Shown in pieces: positions 1-10,849 of a DNA stretch of 64,000 nucleotides. A program made the position numbers and the translations under genes. The notes beneath the pieces are model-generated. The model searched no databases. It had not been told where the DNA came from and saw only the letters and a program-made list of their open reading frames with translations. Numbering within the stretch: the stretch's first letter is position 1; each line of letters starts with the position of its first letter. The DNA comes from Haemonchus contortus (lineage: Eukaryota > Nematoda > Chromadorea > Rhabditida > Trichostrongylidae), in the NCBI GenBank assembly GCA_000469685.2, contig LS997566.1, forward strand, positions 33,742,303 to 33,806,302. The letters are read 5' to 3'.

Positions 1-2
1 AG

Positions 3-234
3 TTACGTCGATTGGATGAGTTGATGGCCGATGTCAAGGCGTGGATCGCCCGTAAGGATCAAAACTTCTTCGCTTCTGGGATCCGACTAACTAATCAATG
101 AGAAGCAGTGCTTGACGTAGATGGTGAATAAGTTCCGGAGTAATTGTTTGAATATGTCTTTGCTTAATATTTCCATAGTTTCTTTAAGTAAAATTTGCTG
201 GAAAAATCTGCAATAATTGTGCATCAACCTAATA
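3..234 (+). mobile_element. mariner-like element, 3' end with transposase C-terminus
   Basis: Bases 3-101 read open for 32 residues to a TGA. They include DVKAWIARKDQNFFASGI, which resembles the C-terminal tail of mariner transposases. About 100 bp downstream, 204-234 is a mariner-type terminal repeat (reverse complement begins TTAGGTTGATGCA) followed by TA, the mariner target. The 5' part, with the catalytic triad, lies outside the window, so activity cannot be judged. The element sits upstream of, or in an intron of, receptor copy A. Confidence 0.7.
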
Positions 235-236
235 TA

Positions 237-561
237 TAGAGGCAGGTAAAATGCAGGGGAAATAGAAAATACCAAAATAATCGTGTTTTGACCGCCAGGA
301 AGTCATGTGCACTTTCACTAGATCACCTAGTGAACGATCGCGGAAAAGTTACTGAGATCGCGGAATGACTGTGCCACACCTTCCAGTCTTTCTCGAAGTA
401 GTTAAGCCTAATTTCGCGAACATGCGGATGGTTTTTCGAGTATATTCTTGTGGAGGAAATCATGTAGATCATTCCTAGAAAAAAACCCGAACTCAATATT
501 CAAATTCTTTCGAGAGAAAAAAAAGCTGCGAAAAATCCGCAATAATTATGCATCAACCTAA
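237..561 (+). mobile_element. Second mariner-like 3' remnant
   Basis: Bases 531-561 repeat the terminal sequence at 204-234 with few changes (reverse complement begins TTAGGTTGATGCATAATT) and are again followed by TA. The stretch between the two termini has no readable transposase, so this is a decayed or internally deleted copy. Its left border is not visible. Confidence 0.5.
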
Positions 562-563
562 TA

Positions 564-791
564 CTTCGACATCGGATATCAGTATGGGTCATAACAGAAG
601 AAGTAGGGCTGCAATGTCAAAGTAGGGAGCCACGTCGTTGACAACGTCACGCACAGCATAGCTATCCGCAATTGTGAAGCGCAGGCTTCATGAAAGATTG
701 TAGACGGAAACAATTCATTGCTAAGGGATCAATTGTGGCTTATACTTCATTAGAGAAAAAGGAACTTGTTTCAAAAAAAAATAAATTTCAG
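564..791. other. Intron sequence upstream of copy A exon
   Basis: No coding signal recognised. It ends in the acceptor AATTTCAG at 785-791, which opens the first visible exon of receptor copy A. The homologues of copy B's two upstream exons are not found here and should lie left of the window. Confidence 0.5.
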
Positions 792-2974
792 CACCTGCAC
801 TGCAAGTTTCTAACAATGAAGGCTTGACAAATGTTGGATTATCGTCACTTAAGAAAATTATGTCGGGAGGCTCTGGGCCCATTATTGTGGTATCTACAGA
901 ATTTGCGATCCCAGTAGAAGAACAAGAACGGTTTCACGACATTACTGGTGGACGTTTTGAAATGATCCATGGAGAAGAAGAGGATGGTTATGGGATTTTG
1001 CTTAGTACGTCAAGTTTCACTCTCATTCGCAACATTGCCAATAAAATCTGAAGATTGGAGCCAGGACTAACACCGCAATGACCCGTTAGCGAATTCGTTT
1101 CTTTCAGCCCTGCCTTCAGCTGTTCTTCTTCTTCTTCTTCTTCTTCTTCTTCTTCTTCTTCTTCTTCTTCTTCTTCTTCTTCTTCTTCTTCTTCTTCTTC
1201 TTCTTCTTCTTCTTCTTCTCTTCTTCTTCTTCTTCTTCTTCTTCTTCTTCTTCTTCTTCTTCTTTGCTCCATAGCAATAGTACCGCGCCGCTGCAGGGTT
1301 CGCTGTTCTTATTAGTTGTCTACATTTTTTTCTATCTATGGTACTTTCTGCCTTGAGTTTCGCTTCGACGAGGTCTTCCTTGATGAAGCAGCCTCGAAAT
1401 CCAGCGCCCTTTTTATTAGTTGTCCACGGCCTTCTCCACATCGAGGAAGACAACGTAGCAGAATCTACGCTTCTCTCGGTATTTCTCCATCACGTGTCTG
1501 GCTACGAAGAGGCACATTGTAGACCTTTCTGGCAGTCCTACATCCCGTGCACTTCAGCTGCTATCAATCCACTTTCCCGTGCACCCAGCCCAAACGGATT
1601 GGACTGCCTGAGTCACGTTTACTTCACTCCTTCTTCTGTTGATTTGTCTCTAAAATCAAATTTTCATTTATTTTTTCCCGGCTTAATGACGCGATGTTTC
1701 TCCGACATGATTATTGCTTGTCTTAGGAATCCTGGAGAGATACTCCAACACAATTTTTACACGACCATTGCTGTCGAAGTCGCTACCCCGTTGCTCAGCT
1801 ATGCGATCTGGAGGCTTACTTTGCTCCCGTTTTCTTTTTGCTTTTCTGAACTTCCTTTGTAAATGATTTCGTTCTTTTTGCTTCTGCAACTGCAAGCGAT
1901 TTTTGTAAGGCATGTTCAGACCCCTTGCGAAATTTCGAATTTCATCAGAGCTGCAGTTCTTGTTCGAAATATTTGGTTGATATTCTCGTGGAAACCATTT
2001 CTTCGACATTTGGGAGAGCCTTTTCCTCCATTGTCGTGACAGTTGCCAGTTTGTTTCAAGCTGATCCCCCTGCACTCTTGATGCCAAGCAGCTTTTTCTT
2101 TTTCTTTTTCTTTGATCGGAAGGTGCTGACGAGAGAAGGTCGAACTGCTGCTGCAAAACTAACTTTTCTTCACTATAACTTTTTTATCGAAATACAGATT
2201 TTCTCAGTTCCCGATTGATCATTCTCGGTTTTTACTCTACAGAAATTCATTTTGTTTTGCACAGTTAAACGGACAGCGAATTTTGAACTTTTGCTTACTT
2301 CTTTGCCGAAGCCTATACATCGAACTTCGCCATCCCGGTTTCTCGACGGATACTCGTGTATACCGTACGAGTTATTCTGTCACAGTTTGAATTTGAAGAT
2401 CGAAAATTTTGCACCACTTCTGCGGGGGTCGCTGGCTTCCTCAGTCTATCGATTGGGCATAGAGTTAAGTTGACTGTATATGCAACAATAATGCTCAGTG
2501 AGATTGAAATCCTCCTGGAACTGTTCATTTTCTGTTTAGTTATTTTGCTGGTAATAGCTGGAGTAGCTGTAGTGTTGATACTTGTTCTTATCATATCTTT
2601 TGTGATTCTGAAGAAAGAAATGCACAGGAAGCGTGAAGAGGTCGGGTAAACAGGTCCAATATAATTTTTATTAACATCATCTATGAACTATCGAAGAAAT
2701 CAAAAATATTCAGGCAAAACCTCCTGAACTCGTTGCATCAGGAGATTCCAAAGATAACAAGTCGGGAGATTCCAAAGATATCAAATCGGGTGAACCGAAG
2801 GACATCAAAATGGGTGAATCTCAATCAAAAACGAACAAACCGGCAGAGGGTAAAGATGAAAAGTCTGGAAAAGCTAAAGAAGTGAAATCAGGAGAAGCTA
2901 AAGACAACAAATCGGGAGAAGATAGGGAAACGAAAGCTAAAAGTCGGCCTGGTTCAGCAGAGGTATCAACATAA
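792..2974 (+). CDS. Receptor L-domain single-pass membrane protein, copy A (3' exons, 5' partial)
   Basis: Three exons are visible: 792-1004, 2540-2640 and 2714-2974 (stop TAA). Phases fit throughout (2 nt carried in, then phase 1, then phase 0), giving 191 codons including the stop. The first exon holds the end of a receptor L domain (VSNNEGLTNVGLSSLKKI), the leucine-rich fold of insulin/EGF receptors that is expanded in nematodes. The second encodes a hydrophobic helix of about 25 residues followed by the basic stop-transfer KKEMHRKREE. The third encodes a charged cytoplasmic tail with repeated K-S-G-E/D units such as SGDSKDNKSGDSKDIKSGE. Copy B (17013-20257) has the same exons and phases but lacks the repeat tail. 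The donor after the membrane exon is GTCGGG, which is weak. No kinase or other enzyme domain follows, so it may be a decoy or ligand-binding receptor. Ligand unknown. Confidence 0.8.
1122..1264 (+). repeat. (TTC)n microsatellite
   Basis: About 47 TTC units with one phase slip near 1219. It lies in the 1.5-kb intron between the L-domain and membrane exons of copy A. The long Glu, Lys and Arg runs it can encode on either strand are artefacts. It is a pure polypyrimidine tract. Confidence 0.97.
1265..2539. other. Intron of copy A, no other feature seen
   Basis: Several reading frames of 90-170 codons occur here, on both strands, but none resembles a known protein or has matched splice sites. 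The stretch ends in the acceptor TTTCTGTTTAG, nearly identical to the one before the membrane exon of copy B. Confidence 0.5.
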
Positions 2975-3003
2975 AACAACGAAAGCGTTCATCAGCCATA
3001 AAA

Positions 3004-3030
3004 ATTAACAATTGCAATCTCTCTGACTTT
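3004..3030 (+). promoter_or_regulatory. 3'UTR block conserved with copy B
   Basis: These 27 bases, 30 bp after the copy A stop, match 20286-20312, about 30 bp after the copy B stop, at 25 of 27 positions. The shared core is CAATCTCTCTGACTTT. The introns of the two genes are not similar, so the block is either a selected RNA element or a slowly evolving leftover of the duplication. Confidence 0.6.
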
Positions 3031-3059
3031 AATTGTCGGCATAAAGCGTTACATTTGTG

Positions 3060-4495
3060 CTTGTTATGTTATATAAGATACCAGTCGGGCCGCCCGGCTA
3101 ACGCCAGGCTTCCCTCCTTCTTTTGGTGTCGCCCGGCTTCGCCGGGCGCTCCTCCTTTTTGTAAAAAATTAGCTTTTCTTTGAAAGCTCTACACTCCCGA
3201 AATGGGAGCGATTTTTGCTGTATTAGATTTGATTGTATACTAATTAGAAGTCTCGATGCATTGCTCTTTATCTCGAAATTGTGTCACATTGATGGCTTAA
3301 CTGATTGAAAGCCAATGTCTTGAATGGTACCCAGAAATGGATAGTAACGCCTATCACAGATGTCGTTATCAATAGAACATTTTCTCCACGGAGTTTTCAT
3401 TAATTGGGAATCTCAAATCATTAGCGGTCGGATGAGTTTAGTCACAAATGAAGTGTCACAAAACAAAAAGGAATCGTGGTACTTCATTGTGTCACAAAGC
3501 CTACTACGTAACGGTCGTGGTTTAATAGCAAGAAATGTACAATATTCTCATTTCGTTATGGAGAAATGTCTTTGATCGGTCGCTATTACTGCATTTACCC
3601 GTCTTATTGAATGAAACATTTTAAAGAGTCAGCATTCGATCATGAATACCCGTTTGCTCTCTAAGGCCCATTATCAGTTCTTATCAGTTGTTATCAGTTC
3701 CTGTCACAGAGTACCTACGACTACGATGCATCCTACATTGCCGTCATTGAGAAGATTCCAGTGTTGACGCGAGGAGGATTGCAACGCTTGCTCGCTTGTT
3801 ATTATGTTATTATTATGAGTTATGAATTTGCAACCTAAAATTTCTAACGCGCACGCCCCGCCCACTGTAGGCGGAGTTCAATCTAACCAACTGCCATAAG
3901 TGTTCCCATGCCGCCGCCTGTACTACTACCGATTTTGAACGCTTTGGGTCCATTGGAACAGGAGTTATGAACTTGCGATCTGAAATTTTTATCGCACACG
4001 CCCCGCCCCTTGCAGGCGGAGTCCGGTCCTACTACCTGCCATTAGTGTTCCCATCCTGTTTCCTTCAATCTTACCAAGTTTGAACGCTCTGGGTCCAGTG
4101 GAGCATTAATTATGAATTAGCGACCTAAAATTTCTATCACGCACGCTCCGCCCCCTGTGGGAGGAGCCCAGTCCTGTCACCTACATAAGTAATCCCATCA
4201 TGCCTCCTGTACTCCCACCAATTTTCAACGCTCTGGGTCCAGTGGAACAGAAGTTATGAGTTCGCGGCCCAAAATTTCTATCGCGCACGCCCCGCCCCCT
4301 GTGGGCGGGGTCCGGTTCTGTCACCCGCCATAAGTGTTCCCTTTCCGGCCACCGTACTCTTACCAAATTTGAGCTTTCTAGGTCCACGGAGACAGGAGTT
4401 ATGAATTTCCGGTCAAACGCACACACCGACACACACACATACACCGACACACCAACAGACACACTTAGCGAATTATATAATATGAGATATATGTG
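3060..4495 (+). repeat. Modular dispersed repeat, copy 1 (with four 145-bp tandem units)
   Basis: It opens with a GC hairpin head (CAGTCGGGCCGCCCGGC near 3083, and GCCCGGC-TTC-GCCGGGC at 3128-3144). Near 3670 there is a TTATCAGTT-rich module. At about 3820-4400 there are four tandem units of about 145 bp, each with ACGCCCCGCCC and GGGCGGAG. A CA-rich tail follows, ending CAGACACACTTAGCGAATTAT. Parts recur at 6010-6550, 7370-8240, 60990-62200 and 63190-64000. No protein is encoded. Confidence 0.7.
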
Positions 4496-6007
4496 CAGTG
4501 CGACTCCAAATGATACAGCCATCTCTGATTTTCCCAGTAACTCACTACATACGATGTTTCTGAAAAAGAGTCAAAGTGAAAAATGTGTCAAATCTGCGTC
4601 AATTTTTCAGTAAAAGGTGCTTTTCCAATGTCTCCAAATGATACAGCCACTAACAAAATTAATTCATTTAACAACAAACATACAACAGGGAAAGAAAGTT
4701 GCAAATTCAATAACCAGTTGGTCTACCATTCCTTCGAATCACCACGGAAATACGGTGGTCTAGGCTCAACTAGAAATTATCAATCAGCTCCTGGTCAACT
4801 TGGTGCCATGCCTCGATGATCGCTTTTTCAATTCATTGACGCCTTAGAGTTGCTTGTTAAGACCTTTCCCACCATGGAGCCCCATATCGGGGCTGTTCGC
4901 CGGTCAGGGCAGAAGTGCCGAGAGAACCAAGCTCGAGTGCTCCTGCTGACGTAAATTGGAGCGTTATCCTGCATAAAAACAAGATTTCGGTGCAGAATCT
5001 GACGACAAGAAGGGAGAAGTGCACGGCGCATAACAGTTCGACAAAAGGATGAGCTCATCTCCTTCGCTTCAAATCATTAACGGGTAAGCCTTCTCGATGG
5101 AATTGCGGCTCAAACCATTACTCTCATCCCTTGAGGTTCCGTGTCTAGAAAACCGAGAAAAAAAGAAAAGTTTTTCCTTCCTCAGGTCGTGCCAGTGAAA
5201 TCGGTACCCATCTGGCCATCACAATTAGACTTCTTTTCATCGGAAGAAAAAACGACCTGGAAAACAAAATTATCAAGGGAAGGAAGGTCAAATGTCAGCA
5301 CATGAAGAACACCTTATTCCACTCGGTCCGGCTGCACCGTCTGGCAGAAGCAACCCAATTCCCACAATGTCCTTTTGTCATTAAGGACGCCTTACGCATT
5401 TTCCGCTAGGAGAGGAACTTGGACTTTTTGATCACCTTTGAAACAAGGCTTTTTAAAACAGAAACGACCGGGTTTCCACACAGGACTTGGTGGAGTTCGA
5501 CGCTTCCCCTCAAAGTACGGAGCTTGTCTCTGTCGGACAGCAGCGAAGGACGTCCAGCACTTTTTTTGGTTTATCATAGGCTTCAGGACTTTTGATCGGA
5601 TTATCTAAAACTGCGTGACATCGACCCAAATCTCGCGCGACTCTGCGATTTGACAGTCCTGCTCATTTTTCGCGAGGATTTGACCTTGATGGAATTCCGA
5701 AAGCAAATTTCACTTCCTATTGCCCGAAAATGAAGAATATAACATAGTCGAAGCAATTTCGTTGCGTTGAACTAAAACAGGACACGAAGACATGAAGTGG
5801 CTGTATCATTTGGAGACGTTTGAAAAGCACTCTTTACTGAAAAATTTACCAAAAAAAAATGTTTGTGTTTCCGAGCTGGAATTTGGTGACAATGTGCCAA
5901 TTGCAATTCAGATTTGACAATTTTTTACTTTGGCATTTTTCAGCAACAACGCATACTGTTAGTTTTTGGGAAAATTAGGGGTGGCTGTATCATTTGGAGG
6001 CACACTG
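4496..6007 (-). mobile_element. Degenerate Tc1/Tc3-like DNA transposon with IR/DR ends
   Basis: The outer ends are inverted: CAGTGCGACTCCAAATGATA at 4496 and its near complement ending CACACTG at 6007, flanked on the right by the target TA (left TA changed to TG). Each end also has an inner copy of the same box (4630-4650 and 5793-5815), the IR/DR layout of Sleeping Beauty-type elements. Total length is 1512 bp, normal for the family. It inserted between the tail and head of the modular repeat: left flank is the tail (...AGCGAATTATATAA), right flank the head (CAGTCGGGTCGCCCG). Confidence 0.85.
4745..5720 (-). pseudogene. Tc1/Tc3-like transposase, multiply broken
   Basis: Read on the minus strand from high to low coordinate, family landmarks appear in order but in different frames. 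An HTH-linker block AGRPSLLSDRDK lies near 5520. VVFSSDEKKSNCDG near 5255, the first part of the DDE catalytic core, is followed by an in-frame stop. FMQDNAPIYVSRSTRAWF near 4950 is the second catalytic aspartate block. A broken C-terminus ends near 4750. At least three stops and two frameshifts separate them, so no active transposase can be made. Confidence 0.85.
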
Positions 6008-6009
6008 TA

Positions 6010-6550
6010 TGGAGCAGTCGGGTCGCCCGTCTTAGGCCGGGCCTCATTCCCTACTTCTACGAAGTAGATAGAAAATGTATTATAGTTTGTGCTGGGGTGA
6101 GGGTGGGCACCTCACTCACTCAGTGCTTCTTCACTCCTAGATCTCAGGTCACGAAACTATGTCTTTGGCGAAGAAACGTTCCTGAGCTCAATTATAGGCT
6201 CACCTCCTTATCTGCGCTATAGCGTGCAAAGTTAAAACAAGGGAAGACCTCTTAACCGCATCATCACCTCCAACTTTCGTATAGACATACATAGCACGAT
6301 GCCAGTACAGACTGAAATCAATTTGGAATACCCACTTTACTCCATGTTACTCACTTCACTCCGCAGTGCTCATTCCAATAAGCAACCCACCATGTTACGG
6401 CTTTATATATAGGAAGGAAATGTAATTAGGCCTATTTTCCAAATCACTACCTTATCGAATCATAAAGTCAAAATCATAAAGTTTGCGGAAGGACAGACCG
6501 ACAAACACACAAACCTACAAAGCAACAAACTCACGCATCAGGTTACTGCT
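6010..6550 (+). repeat. Modular repeat, continuation after the Tc1 insertion
   Basis: It starts with the head motif CAGTCGGGTCGCCCG near 6016 and ends in a CA-rich tail near 6490-6545 (ACAGACCGACAAACACACAA). The middle carries no readable gene. Confidence 0.5.
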
Positions 6551-6654
6551 TAATAAATAAGAGAGATATGGAAGATAAGTGGAAATAGGAAAGGGAACTT
6601 CTTCTTTCATTTATCGTGACAAACCAAAGGTTTCAAAGTGCTTTAATCGCTCGG

Positions 6655-6795
6655 CGATGGCAGCCAACCGAAGTACATGTCGACGCTCGAGTTACCCCGG
6701 ACAGTACTACCCGAGCCTCAGGGATGGAAGACTTGAATGGCTCAAGGGTAGGCATGTCAAGCCGGGTTCGAATTCGGACAATGCACGGTAGTGTG
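6655..6795 (-). mobile_element. tRNA-derived SINE fragment
   Basis: On the minus strand a B-box-like ATTCGAACCC (6768-6777) is followed by the SINE body with the CTTCCATCCCTGAGG block shared with the copies at 25737 and 34200. The 3' half and the A-box are missing or diverged. Confidence 0.4.
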
Positions 6796-7369
6796 CAAAT
6801 TCATTACGGGTGTTACACATTCGAAAATTTTTTGATGTTTTTAAGGCTGGTCCATCCTCCATATACGGCGAAAAGTGTTCGCTGATAGAGAAGGTAGACT
6901 ACTATTACCTCGAAGTTGTTACTGCACCACCTGACGGGAAATCTCTTTTTTTCTTGTGCGGAATGTGTCATGAAACACTTGATAAGTTGAATTGTACTAC
7001 CGAGTAAATGCGCCATCGGTCTCCATCGCGTTCTTCTCGAAAGCGCAGTTCTGAAACCCTAGCGAATACTATCTCAGTGAGATGTGCAGACAGCAATATC
7101 CTAGCCGCAAGGTCTACTTGATGACAAACAATTTTCTATGGTGTTTTACTACCGTGAAATTCTCAGTCCTTCATAGTACTAGCTCAACGCTACCTGGCTG
7201 GACAGTGACAGGCACGAGGACTGTTTTCGTGGACAAAAGAGAGCGCATACTCAGTACCGGTAAAATCTTAAACTCGGGTTATGGACACGCGAAATGGTTA
7301 AAAATTTCTACGTGACATTTTTTCACACGATGTGATCAACGCCGCTTTGAGCTTGTACCTATCGTACTT
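6796..7369. other. Intergenic, nothing recognised
   Basis: Short frames of 60-90 codons occur on both strands, without similarity, repeats or splice structure that I can support. Confidence 0.4.
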
Positions 7370-8240
7370 CTATGTATAATCGGCTAAGTGTGTCTGTTGG
7401 TGTGTTTGTGTATGTTTGTCCGACTTCTGTACCACTGAGCCTAAAGCATTCCAATTTGGAAAAGATACAGGCAGCAAGATGGGAACACTGATGACTGGCG
7501 ATAGGAAGCGATGACAGTTAGTAGAACTAATACGAAAGGCAAGTGAAGCGTTGGCATTTTAATGGGTGGCGTAGGTTGTGAAGGGACCATGAATAATTGG
7601 TGACTGGGATTGATACCAACTGATGAGGGCAGATAAGGAGCCATAAGGCGAGAACCACCAAGTCTACGACGCCCTTCATTGATAACAGTAAAGGTTTGCC
7701 ACTTTATATGGTGTTGCAGAAGGACCGTAGGTGATCGGTGACAAAGAATGATAAGAAGCGAAAAGGGCCGACGAAGAAATATTGAAGGCCGGAGCCACAA
7801 GGTCTGCAACGCACTTGCTGTAAATAATGGAACCTTTTTCAGTAGGTGGTGTAAGATGTGACGGGATCGTAGATACTTGTTCCCGGAAACTGATGACAAC
7901 TGATATCGACCGATACGAGCTGTAAAAAAAACAGGAGGCACGTTCTTCATGTTAACCATGGAAGTTTGACCCGTCGCCGGTGACGGGATCTGGAGCTGTT
8001 GGTGCCGAAGACTGATAACAATTGATAACAATTGATAAGAGCTAATAACAAACGTCATAGGGATAAAGCCCAGTAATAATCACATCAATAGTGGAGCCTT
8101 GGCAGTCGGTATGTGATGTGGTGTATAGTGAGACTGTAGACGGCCAGTGAGTGGAACTGGTAACAAATGACAACAGCTGGTAAAGGCACTTGGCAACTGA
8201 AATATACGTCTTCGGTATTTACGACGAAGTTATGATTGCA
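7370..8240 (-). repeat. Modular repeat, inverted copy with tandem TTATCAG modules
   Basis: On the minus strand, several imperfect units of about 130 bp contain TTATCAATTGTTATCAGTC-like motifs and a CACC...ACTAAAGG block. They end at 7370-7432 in the family tail (CCAACAGACACACTTAGC). The 205-codon open frame here (7441-8058) comes from the repeat periodicity and is not a gene. Confidence 0.65.
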
Positions 8241-9330
8241 ACTGATTGATTGGAACCTTTGGACTCACCAAAAATCTTGGTTTCTTTTTGTTTCGATATC
8301 ATTTACGTCAAAACTCATCCGACCACCAATAATCTAGAATTCCTATGAAGTTTCCGTTCCGATAAATAAGGTCGATAGATAAGGCTGGTAGATAACGACA
8401 TCTGATGATGGTGTTATTGTCGTTCGAAAAAATTTGTGCGTACCACTAAAGGCTTTAGCTGCCTGACAGTTGAATCATTGAGTCGAATTTGTGAAGTCCA
8501 AGTCGGATCCGTGTTCAAAAAAGTATCATTTGTTCCAAAAGTGGAGTGACGGGGTGCCCGATCACTGAAACGTTAGAGAGTATCATTTGTGCCCGAATAA
8601 AGCTCACTCCACATGAGATCATTTGATCAAAAGTTGATTTGCAGGCATGTAGTAGTGTTCGCTCTTAGCATTTTCATCATAACTACGATGCATGGTATCG
8701 TGATGCTCCCGAAAAACAGAAAAAGAGACGAGGGAAAAAGAGATGGAAAAAAAGACGGGCTTTTTTCTTGATATGTCTTGAAGCCGTCGTTGTGACTATC
8801 GTCAGTAGACCGGAAAGATATCTACGAACTTCACATGATGTTTACTAAAATTGTCTCGAATGGCATCTCATAATATGGAAGTAACAGATCCTGTGTACAG
8901 AAAGCCCTAAAAATCACTCGCGGGATCAGAATGTTATGTAGCGATCTATATTTTGTTTCGTTCCAAGCGTTTGTGAGCGAATCTCTCTTGAAGCCGGAAA
9001 AGGAAAAAAACTTCGCCCGAAAACTTCATTCCCAGTACTTCTTCGAATCAGCGAGGGCCGCAGATAGTTATTAATAGGCGTAGAAGTGTTTTGCGAGAGA
9101 TCAGCCACATTTATGTTTTACTTATAAATATTATTTACTAAGTATAAAGGAACTTGTGGAAGAAACATTAGAACAAATATGCGCAAAACATATTAGTACC
9201 TTATAGGCCAGTAATGTACATTTAAGGACCATGGAACAATAGAGAGGGTAATGATAACCTAGATATTAGTGACAACACCACCAATAGAGATCATGGTGAT
9301 AACTAATTAGCTAGATTCCCGAGAAATTGG
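8241..9330. other. Intergenic, nothing recognised
   Basis: Purine-rich patch near 8710-8760 (AGAAAAAGAGACGAGGGA). No ORF, repeat or RNA gene that I can support. Confidence 0.4.
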
Positions 9331-9790
9331 GAAATTTCCGGCTCACAAAGGAGAGGTTGACTGAGCAACTGGCACCTTTGCTGAACATATTCTGAGCACG
9401 CACTATGCGTAAAGAAGTGCCTTCCTAGTAAGTCCTGACGGGAGCGAAGCATTATTTGTTTGATAGACGTCTATTTCAGGGGGTTCGTAGGAAAACAACT
9501 TGTTAGCAAAACAACTTGATGGGGACTGTACCCCTTAGAGCTTTATGCATACCACTGGATCATTTACCACTCACTTTTTGCGAAGTGGGTCTGAGTTCAA
9601 CATTCTGTTTCTAACCACAGCATAGGATGTCCCATTATAAAGGCACCCGAGTGCTCTTTTGAAAATTTACCTAGTGAAAATGTTTTGAACCAGGTGAATG
9701 GCTTGAAAAATTTTCCTTCTGTACGAGGAAAATATAGCAGTCCCATATTCGAGCATAGATCGAATATACATTTAGAACGCCTTAGAAGAA
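9330..9790 (-). mobile_element. Probable CR1-like LINE remnant
   Basis: The stretch GTCCCATATTC...CATTTAGAACGCC (9741-9782) aligns with the segment near 62850-62905 that encodes RPLLEYG in the clearer CR1 copy. On the minus strand a following QNIFTRKF resembles QNDFTRKL of that copy. Frameshifts and stops are frequent. This is a short decayed piece. Confidence 0.45.
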
Positions 9791-10383
9791 CGGTTGGATA
9801 CTCATGTTGAGTGAACTGTGCAGAACAAAAAGCCCAGATTCAGGTTCAGAAAAAATGTCAAGGCAGTGGAAATCGAAAAATGGCTTGCTGACCTCTCACT
9901 TCGGAGACCCTTCAAAGAGAAGCGTGCACCAAGGAGGCGAATTCTAATGCCGCGTCTGTACATCCTTCGCTTTCAGATATTGTTGCATAAGTCACAGCAA
10001 CTCGTAGTGCTTATGTATATGTGTATATATTATTCATAGTTACGGGATCCCCTTACCACACAAAGGTGAAGTTTCCGTGAACTTTTTCCCAAAACGTAGT
10101 ATCCTTCCCTTGTTAACTAGAAGTGAAGGCAATGAATCCTCTCCATCGTTGCTGGCCTTGAGCAAAAGTTTGATGTTATAGGTGGCAGTATAGCCCTCAG
10201 AGATCGGAATAGCAAATTCGAGTAAAAACGAGATGCGTCCATGAACACATGAATTTTTCGGATAAGAGTGTGGCATAATCGTTATTGAAGTAAATCATTC
10301 AGAGAAACAACCATCGAAAAACATCCTCCAAGAAAGAGTTCAGAAGTTCAGAATAGAAACAGCAAATATACAATTCTAAATAT
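9791..10383. other. Intergenic, nothing recognised
   Basis: Small frames of 73-78 codons only, with no motif. No RNA gene seen. Confidence 0.4.
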
Positions 10384-10755
10384 AGTAATCTGGTGCGGAA
10401 TTCTCCGCAACGCTGGCCTCATACTTCTGCATAACACCTGTAAGAATCTACATTTATCAGTAACTGCGGTGAATAAAGAAATCAGTTTCGTCGTAGAGGG
10501 AGTATATAGAAACCAGAAGTTGGAACCAGAGGTGGAGAACAGGAGGTGCAGTAGCAGTGAACGGCGAGCTTGATAGTGGGACGGAGAGCTGTCGACAGTA
10601 CTCTTCGAGAAGCTGGCGGCGAGCCTCAAATACGTGCGATGACATGAGTCATGATACACTTTCTTACGCCGTGTTTCCCACGCCCCAATACTATCTGGAT
10701 TATAGACACACCTCCGCCTACAGACTCTTACAGTCTCCTGCATCTTACGGACTCT
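10384..10755. repeat. Direct repeat A flanking the helicase remnant
   Basis: It begins AGTAATCTGGTGCGGAATTC and matches 13359-13905 in the same orientation, with high identity over about 300 bp and then over a further 90 bp (CTACAGACTCTTACAG). Copy A lacks about 130 bp present in copy B. The pair brackets the helicase remnant. Confidence 0.8.
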
Positions 10756-10849
10756 TACACCTCCCCTCATTCCAAAAAAGTCCGTGTTCGGACTTAGAAA
10801 TAGGGCGGTGAGAAAAGAAGAAAGCTCACCTCTTATTTGGAAAACGGGA

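Noticed and set aside
988..1453. Long poly-Glu, poly-Lys and poly-Arg reading frames on the minus strand
   Set aside because: They are translations of the (TTC)n microsatellite in an intron.
3120..3150. Rho-independent terminator or bacterial repeat from the GC hairpin
   Set aside because: The genome is eukaryotic and the hairpin is a constant part of the modular repeat head.
7441..8058. 205-codon minus-strand frame
   Set aside because: Falls wholly in tandem TTATCAG modules of a dispersed repeat; no similarity and no splice context.
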